Positions 1 through 9,988 of a DNA stretch of 64,000 nucleotides are shown one piece after another; the first letter of the stretch is position 1, and each line of letters begins with the position of its first letter. Location: NCBI GenBank assembly GCA_036172665.1, contig CM069873.1, positions 33,036,001 to 33,100,000 of the forward strand. Reading direction: 5' to 3'. The stretch is from Prosopocoilus inquinatus. Its lineage: Eukaryota > Arthropoda > Insecta > Coleoptera > Lucanidae. Made by a program: the position numbers and the translations under genes. The notes beneath the pieces were generated by a model that was given only the letters and a program-made list of their open reading frames with translations, was not told the DNA's origin and did no database searches.

Positions 1-470
1 ATAAATTTACACGCATAACTCACCGTAAATGTCCATCTCGAAGTCTGTTTCTTTTCTTTTAAAATTTTGAACATGCACTCGCTTTACAAGTGACTGATTT
101 ATTGTTTCCTTTGCGAAAGTTAACATTCGTTCTAAAGTTATCGCCTTCCAAAAACAACTCGACCCCCCAGTGATTTTGAAAATCATCTCATCTTACATAA
201 CCGGCCCTTATCCTATTAAAGCATGACTGACACTCCTTCACAAAATGAAACAAAACGAATACATTCTAATATCTTGGCAATACCCTGCTGTTACTGAAGT
301 GTTTTGTACTTAAAATTTATTGCCTCTTGTAAACCTGCAACGACCCGTCTCAACCGTTTCCGGCGTTACTAGAACTTCTACGAAAAACAATATTTGTCTG
401 TTATTTGTAATTTGTTCCACAATCGAAAATCAATCACGATTTGTTTATAAGCAAATCCGCGACCGTTTCA
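1..470 (-). repeat. Gypsy-1 3' LTR, partial (470 bp seen)
   Basis: Positions 1-470 repeat 9240-9709 base for base by eye. On the minus strand the LTR begins TGAAACGGTCGCGG, giving the expected TG terminus (plus-strand CA at 469-470). The remaining LTR, about 2.1 kb if the other copy is delimited correctly, lies left of the window. Confidence 0.9.
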
Positions 471-1845
471 TTCGCCCCTACTAGAAATGCGCAGTTTGCT
501 CCGACGAACGAGCAATTTCTAGTTTTCCCCCAAAACGGAAGCATCTGGTTCGCCACCCCCTGGATGGATTCGCTGGTAGCTGCTGCTGTTGCTCTCCCTT
601 CCTAGATTAGCTCCTAAATCCCCCCCCCCTGACAGAAACATACATGCAAGCCTAGACACGATAACCGCCCGCGAACTCGCCATGGCCAATATACGCAATA
701 CCAACTAACTCAAACCTCCACTGAACAGACAAAAATCCCCCTACATGAGGTACGAAAAACAATAAAAATACAATTAGCATACCCTTCAACTTATGAACAC
801 CCCCCCGCACAACTACGCCGCTGGTACTGCCTTCTGTGCGCCCCTATTCGTCAGACTCGCTAGCTACGACACAATTCTCACCCACATCTATAAACAGTTT
901 AACAACTCACTAAATTAATGCTGTCCTCCAATAACCCCTACGTGCACCTGAAACATTCCCACTGCACTAATTCGCTGGTCATTCACTAATAATATCATTT
1001 AAACCGTAGTACTCATTAATCACCCAACCACTGATAATTAACTGAACTATACACCTCTTTAATCACCAACCGGTTGATCTCACTTCACCTTGTTTTAATC
1101 CCACCATAATCTTAAACCACTTCTCCCGATCAAATAACCACTAGTCACCACAATTACCACCCCTAATCCTAAACTATCGCCACTATTTAACTGGACTGCT
1201 TTATCACTAGGTTCTGATTAATTTCGCTCCTCCATACACTAACAACACATGGATTGATTACACCCTCGTTAAGCCCCCCTCGTAACAATCATTGCACTTC
1301 TAACTTCCGATCACCTCCTTAATTCCACCTCGCACTTCTTCAATCGATATAACACCTTGAATAATCTCGGTTTATTTAAGCGCAATAATCCGGCAACTCG
1401 ATCACTACCTGTACATTAATAAGCTTTAATACCACCCTCTTACTTGTCACCTTAATTTAACTCCACTCACTTGCTAATCACTCGCCACTCTCATCTGGTA
1501 TAACCACTATACTATTAATTGACACTAAAATATTCCACACCGTAATCCAACGAACGATTTACTCTTGCGGTCACCTCACTTCCGAGCCCGTCTAATTACC
1601 TCTATATCATAATAAACAAACAACAAGCCATGTCCATTCTTCGAGGTTTTATTGTTAGCTACTGAGACACCCCGCCGCGCTACCTGTAAACCCAGACGTC
1701 TAGGGTCCCTTCGTTCACTGACCGTCTGTACTGCCCTACCGACACACTTCCACTCTCGTTGTTGCGGAATTCCCTTTTGACCTGGATACTAAGTTTTATA
1801 GACGTCCGTCTAGACGTTACCTGCTTTTGGACCGACACTGACCCC
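471..1845 (-). other. 3' non-coding region of Gypsy-1 with polypurine tract
   Basis: This is 1.37 kb between the integrase stop and the 3' LTR. No long ORF is present on the element's strand, so there is no envelope gene. Just inside the LTR, positions 471-482 read on the minus strand as a purine-rich AGTAGGGGCGAA, the likely polypurine tract for plus-strand priming. The rest is AT-rich and unremarkable. Confidence 0.6.
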
Positions 1846-3276
1846 TTATTCAACCTCCTGTATCCTGTAATATGGCCTCAAATTCCTGGCGTTAAACACA
1901 CCTCGCGTATTGCCGTTTTCGGATTCCAACAGGTAGGCATTTACGTGTACTCTTCGTCGAACGACATATGGTCCCTCGTATAGATGACAGAATTTTTGAT
2001 TTACACGCTCCGCTAGAATCGAAATCGGATTTGTCCTAATTAATACCCAATCTCCCTCGTTGAATGGTGGTTGATATCTCGTTTGCTGTCGCCCCCGCCG
2101 TTGAGCCATGTTTCTCGTGTGACGCCTCACCTGATCCCGCATGTGTTCCACTTCTTGGTTCAAAACAAATGGGTTAATCCGACGAATTATTTCTCTGTAA
2201 GGCACTTCCGGTTCTTCTCCGAATGCAATCGTAACTGGCGCGAATCCTGTAGAGTCGTGTGGCAACGTCTGTAGCTTCTCGATGTGGTCAATCCAACCTG
2301 TATGTCGCCTTGAACAAAACGTCCTGAAAAACCGCCCAATTTCCCTCATAACTCGTTCTACTGGATTCGATGCTGGATGTCGTATGGAAGTATATTGCAC
2401 CTGAATCCCCGCTTCCGCCATCCTTTGTCTCCACCGTCTTGATGTAAACTGCGTCCCGTTGTCGCTGAGAATTCGTTCCGGCTTGATCCTAGATTCCTCT
2501 AAAATTTTTCGCGCGGCGATGTTCGCGTTTGCCCTTCTCATTGCATATAATTGGACAAATTTTGAGAACACGTCGATCGTCACAAACAAATAAACCGCCC
2601 CGAAGCGCGCGCGTGGCAATGGCCCGTAGAAATCCACTGACATCAATTCACCCACTCGATCAGCGATTATCGGCTGAAATTGCCCGGCAAAATTCCTGTT
2701 TAAATGCTTGGTCCGCTGACAGCTGTCGCAACTTCGAAGAATTTTCCTGATTGACTGTCGCATTTTCTTCCAAAAGAACAATGAGCGCATCGCGTGGAAT
2801 ACTTTTCCAGCTCCAAAGTGCCCATATGCCTCGTGGAAATGTCGGACTAAATCAACGATCAGACTCCTTGGCACCGCCACTAACTTCGACTGTGTAAATC
2901 GGCAATTGTACAGCAGAACCCCGTCATGCAACTCGTATCCGGTTTGCCTTTCCTCGTCGTCTTGTGTGTAGATTGTCCCGAGATAAGGGTCCTCGCTCTG
3001 TAGCTCCCCGATATGTATTAACCTTCTCCGTAAACCTGGGCTGTCGGTGATCGTCAAAGTTGCAATTATCGGTGCCGGATGTCCTTGCACCCCTGCAGTT
3101 GATGAACCCGCTGGGAATCGAGACAGCGTATCCGCGACGATGTTCTCTCTTCCCTTGATGTGATGTACTTCGAAATCAAACGCTTGTAACATCAGCACCC
3201 ACCTGGTTAACCGTTCACTTAACAACCTGCACTGTTTCAGAAACTGTAAAGCATGATGATCACTATAAATAATCAC
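1846..3276 (-). CDS. pol: Gypsy-1 pol, 3' part: end of RNase H and integrase
   Basis: About 475 residues. The first residues (IIYSDHHALQFL) finish the RNase H domain, with its last catalytic Asp. Integrase follows. The zinc-binding HHCC module lies around residues 165-215 (HEAYGHFGAGK, then CDSCQ). The DDE triad is visible as MSVDFYGPL, LSDNGTQF and NPVERVMRE. The C-terminal domain contains FNEGDWVLIRTN and ends with RPYYRIQEVE. It was one polyprotein with the ORF at 3837-5783; the break is the ribozyme-repeat insertion, and the flanking duplicated bases show where reading was continuous. The ORF start given here is not a natural start. Confidence 0.93.
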   Translation of the reverse strand: MIIYSDHHALQFLKQCRLLSERLTRWVLMLQAFDFEVHHIKGRENIVADTLSRFPAGSSTAGVQGHPAPIIATLTITDSPGLRRRLIHIGELQSEDPYLGTIYTQDDEERQTGYELHDGVLLYNCRFTQSKLVAVPRSLIVDLVRHFHEAYGHFGAGKVFHAMRSLFFWKKMRQSIRKILRSCDSCQRTKHLNRNFAGQFQPIIADRVGELMSVDFYGPLPRARFGAVYLFVTIDVFSKFVQLYAMRRANANIAARKILEESRIKPERILSDNGTQFTSRRWRQRMAEAGIQVQYTSIRHPASNPVERVMREIGRFFRTFCSRRHTGWIDHIEKLQTLPHDSTGFAPVTIAFGEEPEVPYREIIRRINPFVLNQEVEHMRDQVRRHTRNMAQRRGRQQTRYQPPFNEGDWVLIRTNPISILAERVNQKFCHLYEGPYVVRRRVHVNAYLLESENGNTRGVFNARNLRPYYRIQEVE

Positions 3277-3321
3277 TTTAGCAAAATTTTGTGCAAATCG
3301 TTTTTGATTGCAGTGAGAACC

Positions 3322-3386
3322 TCGAGCAGCCTCTGGACAGCTGTTTCAGCCCTGCTTGGGGCTTCTTCAGCAGAAACGTAGCTCGA
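3322..3386 (-). ncRNA. Type I hammerhead ribozyme, copy 1
   Basis: The minus strand carries CTGAAGA (C3-A9), a 5-bp stem II AGCCC/GGGCT with loop CAAGCA, then GAA, then the short palindromic stem III ACAGCTGT ending in the GTC cleavage triplet. Stem I starts right after the cleavage site (CAGAGGC pairing GTTTCTG) and extends past an internal loop into TCGAG/CTCGA. All core bases are consensus. Confidence 0.9.
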
Positions 3387-3633
3387 CATTCCCACTGCAG
3401 ACCAAAAACGACTTGCCCAATTTATTCGCAAATGCGATGTAAGAATGATGAACATATAAAATAGCGACATCTTACTATCGCTTTTTGACCTAACATTGCA
3501 GTAGGATAGACAAATTGAAGCGGGATTTGCTCCTAATGAGTCCCCCATGCAAGGCGGCCATGCTTGCTGTCAAAGCATAATGAAAGATTTTAGAAAAATT
3601 TTGTGCAAATCGTTTTTGATTGCAGTGAGAACC

Positions 3634-3698
3634 TCGAGCAGCCTCTGGACAGCTGTTTCAGCCCTGCTTGGGGCTTCTTCAGCAGAAACGTAGCTCGA
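3634..3698 (-). ncRNA. Type I hammerhead ribozyme, copy 2
   Basis: It is identical to the copy 312 bp to its left. The two are tandem in the same arm, so a transcript through both could release one full 312-nt unit by two self-cleavages. Confidence 0.9.
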
Positions 3699-3836
3699 CA
3701 TTCCCACTGCAGACCAAAAACGACTTGCCCAATTTATTCGCAAATGCATGGGGGACTCATTAGGAGCAAATCCCGCTTCAATTTGTCTATCCTACTGCAA
3801 TGTTAGGTCAAAAAGCGATAGTAAGATGTCGCTATT

Positions 3837-5783
3837 TTATATGTTAATCACTTTAGCGTTCACCAAATATGTGCGAAATTTCTGTAAGGAGAAAATGATT
3901 GCGAGTAATTCCTTTTCGGTCGTGGTGTAATTCATCTCAGCAGTATTCAACGATCGGCTGGCGAAGGCGATTACTCCTACTTCTCCCCCCTCCTTCTCTT
4001 GACATAGTGCACTACCTATACCGAACCCTGAACTATCCGTTTGTAGTATAAAAGGTTGATCGAACTTCGGGTGACACAACATTACACTTTGCAAGAATAA
4101 CTCCTTGAGGTACTGAAAACTAGCCTCTTCTTCGCTTCCCCACTTCCATTTGACTCCTGTCTTCAACAGCTGTCGTATTGGCAGTGTGTGTTCGCTGTAA
4201 TTCCGTTGGAACTGCCGATAATAGTTGCATAAGCCTAGGAAAGCTCGCAATTGTTTCACGCGTGTAGGCGTAGGGAACTTCTGAATCGCTTCTACCTTTT
4301 CTGGGTCCGGCCGTATCCCTTCTGTTGATAAGATGTGTCCTAGAAACTTAATCTCCTCCTGTATGAAACACGACTTCTCTAAATTCACAGTTAAATTGGC
4401 ATCTTGTAACTTCGTTAAAACTGCTCGCAAGTGTTCTAAATGCGTTATAAAATCCGGAGAGGCGATCAACAGATCATCCACGTAGTTCACGGCAAATTCC
4501 CTTACTTCCGGCCCTAAAACTAAGTCCATGCAACGGCTAAAACTAGCCACTGCTGTCTTCAATCCGAATGGCAGCACCTTAAACGTGTAACTTCGTCCAT
4601 TGTAGAGAAAAGCAGTGTATTTACGGCTGTTTTCATGTAGCGGAATCTGCCAGTAGGAAGAGCGTAAATCTAACGACGAAAAATACCTCACGTTATGGAA
4701 ACGGTGTATCAGTTCCTCGCTTGGTGCAGGGCTCTCTCTGTCTGCCACCATCCTCTCATTTAATTGTCTCGCATCCAAACAGAGTCGCACGGTCCCATCC
4801 TTTTTCTTAACTACAACAATCGGACTCGAATATGGAGACGCTTCACGCTGTATAATTTGTAAGTGTAACATTTTCTGAATTTCATCGTCTACCGCAGGTC
4901 TTAATGCAAAGGGTACCGGATATGATCTCTTCATAAATGGCGTCTCATTCTGCATTAAAATTTCATGCGTATACATGTGCGTTAGTCCGGGTATTTTAGC
5001 GAATACTTGATAGAATTCAACGAGCAATTCTTTCATGTGTTGCTTCTCAATCGCATGTATGTTGCACCCCTCGATTTTACCCTGTATAGACTCGACGCTT
5101 TCATAGTTTTCTTCGTCTCGTCGCAAAGCGAACTCTTCGACTACCTCTTCGTCCGACTCACCTGTGTCGCCGCATGTTTGACGCTTGTCCGCTGCTTCGA
5201 CTCGGGTTATTAGCTGCACTTGATATCGGTGTTTTTCCGCGGTAAATTCTAGGATGCCTTCCTCGAAATCAATCTTCGCCTGGTGTCGAGTCAGCCAATC
5301 CTCTCCGATGATAATCGGTTTAATTAATTTCTTAACAACTAAGCACGCCGTCTGTATTTCCGCTCCGCCAATATACATGGTGATAAAAGCTTGCAGTGTG
5401 ATCCTTATGCTTCGTTGACCTACGGCGCCTTTTAATTGCGTTGCTTTAACGGGTAACACCGGAATGTGTATTCCCTCTGAAAGGATCTGATAATAAACCT
5501 CCTCTGAAACACACGAAACTTCACTCCCCGAATCAACCAACGCTGAGGTCTCGATGCCTCCGTCGATCCGAATTGCAATTGCTGGGATCACTCGACGAGT
5601 CTCCTTCTCTCCGCCAAGAATAAATTGTTGTCCCCTCTGTAACGATAAAATTTGGAAACAACCTACGCCCCTAGTTTCTGTTGATTCTCCTGGACTAGAT
5701 AATTCCCTGTAGCGCAAACACTTCCGACTCGACTCGCCTGAAAAACCCAATCCCCGCAGATCTGTCTGTCCGACTGCCGCCAC
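3837..5783 (-). CDS. pol: Gypsy-1 pol, 5' part: protease, reverse transcriptase, RNase H
   Basis: 648 residues in the ORF; the last few come from the inserted repeat. An aspartic protease lies near residue 100 (ALVDSGSEVSCVSEEVYY, the D-S-G active site). Reverse transcriptase covers roughly residues 290-480, with VKKKDGTVRLCLDARQLN, FSSLDLRSSYWQIPL and the catalytic NYVDDLLIASP. Connection and RNase H follow (QTDSSGFGIGSALCQ, TTTEKELLAIIFSLQKF). The order protease-RT-RNase H-integrase is that of Ty3/Gypsy. The start is 185 bp beyond the gag stop and in another frame, so expression probably needs frameshifting or another bypass. The true translation start is uncertain. Confidence 0.94.
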   Translation of the reverse strand: MAAVGQTDLRGLGFSGESSRKCLRYRELSSPGESTETRGVGCFQILSLQRGQQFILGGEKETRRVIPAIAIRIDGGIETSALVDSGSEVSCVSEEVYYQILSEGIHIPVLPVKATQLKGAVGQRSIRITLQAFITMYIGGAEIQTACLVVKKLIKPIIIGEDWLTRHQAKIDFEEGILEFTAEKHRYQVQLITRVEAADKRQTCGDTGESDEEVVEEFALRRDEENYESVESIQGKIEGCNIHAIEKQHMKELLVEFYQVFAKIPGLTHMYTHEILMQNETPFMKRSYPVPFALRPAVDDEIQKMLHLQIIQREASPYSSPIVVVKKKDGTVRLCLDARQLNERMVADRESPAPSEELIHRFHNVRYFSSLDLRSSYWQIPLHENSRKYTAFLYNGRSYTFKVLPFGLKTAVASFSRCMDLVLGPEVREFAVNYVDDLLIASPDFITHLEHLRAVLTKLQDANLTVNLEKSCFIQEEIKFLGHILSTEGIRPDPEKVEAIQKFPTPTRVKQLRAFLGLCNYYRQFQRNYSEHTLPIRQLLKTGVKWKWGSEEEASFQYLKELFLQSVMLCHPKFDQPFILQTDSSGFGIGSALCQEKEGGEVGVIAFASRSLNTAEMNYTTTEKELLAIIFSLQKFRTYLVNAKVINI

Positions 5784-5968
5784 TGGAGATACTCTTCCTT
5801 GGTGATATTTTCCTAATCCCTGGAATGGTTTCCATCCTAGCTTGGTGAGTAATTCGAATCCCTTATTGACTCTTATTGACTCATTTTCCTCTGAGCGCCC
5901 TAAATGGTTAACTTCTACATATGTGGACCTTCTCGCGTCGTCCTCGGCACAGCTATCGGTCCTTAGCC

Positions 5969-7087
5969 CTACCGATTCCAGTTTTCCTGGTCGATTTCCT
6001 CCTCTTCATAGCGTGAATATGACAGATTGGCCTGGTTTCCCCTGCCTCGATACCTTCTCTCATGCTTCGCTGGTCCACCTGACGAGCCTAGCTGTTCGAG
6101 CAAGTTATCCTGGCCCCTCAAGAACTCGGCTGCTTCTTGGATTGTACTCCTGCCTCCCATCTGCCACAGAGATTGCAACGTATGCGGAAAATGACGCATT
6201 AAATCCTTGACCAAAACCGTCTCCGCACGTTGTGTTGTCAGCAGTCTTGCCTGATTCACGTAATAGGAGAAATGTTCGAGCATGGTGTATATCCCTCGTG
6301 GTTCCCAACGTGCACTGATTATTTCTCTGAGGACCTCCAGTTGTTTTTGCTCGGACCAGTATGTCTTCAGAAAATCGGTTCTGAAGTCGGCGTAACTCTG
6401 CCATTTTCCCTTGTAGATTTGGCTCCAGTAGTAAGCCGACCCCATCATGCTCTCCTCGGCGGTGATTAATTTTTCTTCTTCAGGGATACCTAGCCTCCTA
6501 AACCACGATTCTAAATGGTGCAAAAACTTATAGGGATCAGAAGACGACTCCCCTCTAAAAACCGGCCTTTTCATCGTTAATTGTAGTAGCAACCTGGAAT
6601 TTTCACCCGAAATCGCGCTTGGCCCTGGCTTGTCCGAAACGGTTTCGCTTATATCCGCCCTACAGCTTGCATATATATCTCCTACCTGGTTCGACGTGCT
6701 GCTCCCCGAGACGGCCGATACATCTGCCCTGGAGATGCTATCCGACGACGATGGCGTTCTCTCTGGCTGTCGCTCCCTGACGATGCCCTGCAGTGCTGAT
6801 AGGATCCCGGTCATCATCTCTTGCTGTTGTCCCGACCAAACAGCAAACCATCGAGGAACCTCCTCCTGCTTATCCGCGATACCCTCGGTAGGCTGCGTAG
6901 TTACCGACGTCGCGACGCTCGCTTCAGACGCTTCGGTTACGGCGACACTACGCGACTCCGCGGCGCTCTCGCTCTCTATCCCGACCGTTCCCGCGACGGC
7001 ACGCGAGCTGTCCGTCATCCTGTATTTCTGTTTTCCGCGACCCGACATTCCTTCCTCTCTCAAAATATTAAAACGACCGCTTTTCAA
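5969..7087 (-). CDS. gag: Gypsy-1 Gag
   Basis: 372 residues, intact. The first half is low complexity and Ser/Glu-rich. The capsid-like core is around residues 180-300 (SDPYKFLHHLESWFRRLGIP, then SAYYWSQIYKGKWQSYADF). The basic end contains RRYRGRGNQ. I see no CCHC zinc knuckle, so RNA binding probably relies on the basic Arg/Gly tail. The start lies 11 bases beyond the primer-binding site, an unusually short leader between them. The reading frame differs from that of pol. Confidence 0.88.
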   Translation of the reverse strand: MKSGRFNILREEGMSGRGKQKYRMTDSSRAVAGTVGIESESAAESRSVAVTEASEASVATSVTTQPTEGIADKQEEVPRWFAVWSGQQQEMMTGILSALQGIVRERQPERTPSSSDSISRADVSAVSGSSTSNQVGDIYASCRADISETVSDKPGPSAISGENSRLLLQLTMKRPVFRGESSSDPYKFLHHLESWFRRLGIPEEEKLITAEESMMGSAYYWSQIYKGKWQSYADFRTDFLKTYWSEQKQLEVLREIISARWEPRGIYTMLEHFSYYVNQARLLTTQRAETVLVKDLMRHFPHTLQSLWQMGGRSTIQEAAEFLRGQDNLLEQLGSSGGPAKHERRYRGRGNQANLSYSRYEEEEIDQENWNR

Positions 7088-7097
7088 TTAACCAACA

Positions 7098-7115
7098 ATC
7101 CTGGTCACGGCACCA
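7098..7115 (-). other. Primer-binding site, complementary to tRNA-His
   Basis: The minus strand reads TGGTGCCGTGACCAGGAT. Its complement ends in ...TCACGGCACCA: CCA plus a discriminator base plus TCACGGC, which pairs with the GCCGTGA acceptor of eukaryotic tRNA-His, preceded by a T-stem half. It lies 17 bp inside the proposed LTR edge, a longer spacer than usual. Confidence 0.75.
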
Positions 7116-7132
7116 AAAATTTTATATATATA

Positions 7133-9709
7133 TGTAACGCGCCGACACGTCACTGATTTTGTTGTTAAACGGAACAACCAATTACAATAACAAACTGTCT
7201 CAAACCAAAGCAAAATAAATTACTCTACTTGACACGTAATTCAGAAACCATCAAAAATTAACTTCTGACTCGTAAATGGCCATATGTTTTATCTATTTCA
7301 ATAAAAATCGTGATCGTCTAATTAAACTTGTAGGACCTTACCTGTGATGTAACTCAAGACTCGTTGGTGCGGTCGCGCAATAAATTTGAGAGATTTAAGG
7401 AACTAAGTACGTTAAAATAAAAATGCGAGATATTAACTCTAATTTACTTCGTTTATTGAGAAAAACGAGGGGAAAAACTCCGTTACCAGCCCCCCTAGGA
7501 ATCTGGTAAATGAGCGTAAAAACCCTCGTGAATTTATACGTCAATACAGCGATTACCAAATATAGCAGTTGCGAGCAATACAGTAAGACTCAGCTAACAG
7601 ATTTCACTCTCGAATATAATAGCGATATAACTTAACCAACATTTCTGGTGGAATCGAGTTCGATCAGCACAATAATTTCCCACGGGACTTTGTCCTCGAT
7701 TGGATTGTCAATCAAAATAATTTCTCTATTGAGCTCTGTTTAGGTACAGTGATTGTCACTTAAGATCGTACTCTAAAACAACACTCTGACCAAATCAACC
7801 AATGTACAGCGTGACACGTGAGTCTACAGTGTACCTTAATTAGGTGAATTAATTTCCTAATTAGTTAGATGTTTGGGGAAAGTGGGTGATACGAGATGCG
7901 GTTCTTAGTGATCTATTTGCAGAGGTATACACAGTGATCGCTTTTAGTTTTTCACGGATGTCCCCTTGGGACCCCCCCTAAAGCTAGATTAATTAATTCT
8001 TCTGGCCAGGAACTTTGTCTACTCGAAACCAGGTATAGGGGTTGAGGTACAGTGACTCTCGGTTATTTTCCCCCTGTATATTTTCGTCGCCTAAAGCTGT
8101 TACCCACTTGGTGGACCCGATTGACCGCTGATAATGACCGTACACTATGGGTGCTTAAGTCCAGAGGTCGCAAAGTCAATCCTCTATATTCTCCCGCAAT
8201 ATATCTCAGCTAATAAACCCCAACTGGTAAAACCCACGGGTTTGGAGAAATGCTCGTTTCGTGAGTTGAGCGCTTAATTTCGTTTCAGTATCTTTGGCCT
8301 CGGAATTTGTAAGAAATTCGTACTGGAAATTAACTTGGCCTTGATTTCTGGTGATAAATTAGTGCTGGCCACACTTAATTAGTCGGCAGATATAACTTGC
8401 CTTTCGACCAGGAATTCAAACTGGGAGAACTCTCGTAATCACTCAGATCCCAGTTGTGAGCGAGGTCACTAAATGATACGAGGGTTTCCAAAGGTGACAG
8501 AAACACTTCTATAATTAGTACACTGGACTGGAGATTTCAGTAGATTCGTGGTAAAGTTAACTACTTTGGTTGATCAAGTCGCAGAACGCGTACTCCGACG
8601 AACCTAGTGACATACTCTGATTTAAACTTAAATATGACAATTCTACAATTAAAATACTAGTAATTTATAAGGCAAAGTTGGGAACGTCAACCAACTGTGT
8701 GTTTAATTATGTAAATTCAAACTGACTCGAATGCGAACTCGATTATTGAATTTCAAAGCTCTCTGTCTACAATTATGACTCGATTAAAAGGGTTTGGAAT
8801 CAATTAAAACCACCAAAAATGCGGCGAAGCAATAATGATTAAATGACCTTTTACCTAACTGTCCAAGTCCGAGTAATTTGCGCACCACTCACTCTGTTTT
8901 AAAACCACTCGCGTCGAGCCCGTGTGCGAAAGCAAAAATTTATTAAAATGCCTTTCAAACACTTGAAGTTACACCCGTAATGGTGATTGAAAACACGATT
9001 ATGGAACACACCTTACTTAAGACAGACTACTAAATTCAAAATTGCAACTCGGCGTTTGGTATTCGACCGGTCTTTTCAGATGACAAAATCTGACTCCCTT
9101 AATTAAAATAACTTTTCCCTTTTCCACCCTCGTTAGTGAGCCCCACCCGATTTTCGAAAAGAGCTTGACAACACCCCCGACCAATCGATACCGTTTTCGA
9201 AAAGTTACTCTCCTCCTCCTTTTAGAAAACACCCCAGTAATAAATTTACACGCATAACTCACCGTAAATGTCCATCTCGAAGTCTGTTTCTTTTCTTTTA
9301 AAATTTTGAACATGCACTCGCTTTACAAGTGACTGATTTATTGTTTCCTTTGCGAAAGTTAACATTCGTTCTAAAGTTATCGCCTTCCAAAAACAACTCG
9401 ACCCCCCAGTGATTTTGAAAATCATCTCATCTTACATAACCGGCCCTTATCCTATTAAAGCATGACTGACACTCCTTCACAAAATGAAACAAAACGAATA
9501 CATTCTAATATCTTGGCAATACCCTGCTGTTACTGAAGTGTTTTGTACTTAAAATTTATTGCCTCTTGTAAACCTGCAACGACCCGTCTCAACCGTTTCC
9601 GGCGTTACTAGAACTTCTACGAAAAACAATATTTGTCTGTTATTTGTAATTTGTTCCACAATCGAAAATCAATCACGATTTGTTTATAAGCAAATCCGCG
9701 ACCGTTTCA
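7133..9709 (-). repeat. Gypsy-1 5' LTR, about 2.6 kb
   Basis: The right edge (CA at 9708-9709) is fixed by the repeat with 1-470. The left edge is inferred from TGTAACGCGCCG next to the primer-binding site and could be off by some bases. If correct, the LTR is 2577 bp, long for a Gypsy element and about as long as its pol. No sizeable ORF occurs in it apart from short chance frames. Confidence 0.65.
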
Positions 9710-9988
9710 GTATATTACACTTAGGCCCGGTTTTTCAATTGATTGGTAAAGTGATTGTTACTTGCCAGTGGGATAAATTTAATCTATTTTTTAACGTGCT
9801 TGTTAAACAAAATCTGTCTTTCAATCTATAAATTTCTGTATTACTTAACAACCAAATTTTTATGATAACCGTATGTTGATCACACTGAAGAATACAGATA
9901 ACTATCTTCATATCTACGTTTTAACCCGCAGGGAAGGTGAAGTGCGTAAGGTTATTTAGTTTCAAGTTGAGTTTGAATTATTATAGAC

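Larger units (their letters stand above)
3283..3845. mobile_element. Retrozyme insertion 1 (hammerhead repeat) inside Gypsy-1 pol
   Basis: A 563-bp insert is flanked by the 12-bp duplication AATCACTTTAGC (3271-3282 and 3846-3857). Taking out the insert and one duplicate makes the pol frame continuous. The left arm (3283 to about 3747) is 1.5 units of the 312-bp repeat, ribozyme sense on the minus strand. The right arm (3748-3845) is a short inverted piece. The outer ends, AAAATTTTGTGC and TATATGTT, match those of the two other intact insertions. It contains two complete hammerhead cores. It is not a satellite remnant: it has clean boundaries and a TSD. Confidence 0.93.
1..9709 (-). mobile_element. 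Ty3/Gypsy LTR retrotransposon (Gypsy-1), left end cut by window
   Basis: The element reads right to left: 5' LTR, primer-binding site, gag, protease-RT-RNase H, integrase, 3' non-coding region, partial 3' LTR. The first 470 bases of the window match 9240-9709 with no difference that I could find. The coding regions are open except where a ribozyme repeat has inserted at 3283-3845. Both facts indicate a very recent insertion. No env-like ORF is seen. The element's target-site duplication cannot be tested because the left LTR runs off the window. Confidence 0.93.

Noticed and set aside
3273..3548. Repeated ORFs of 70-95 codons inside the ribozyme repeats (also at 37604-37891 and 38184-38396)
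   Set aside because: They run across the hammerhead and end at different points in each copy, with no codon-level conservation signal and no known domain. The open frame is a by-product of identical repeats.
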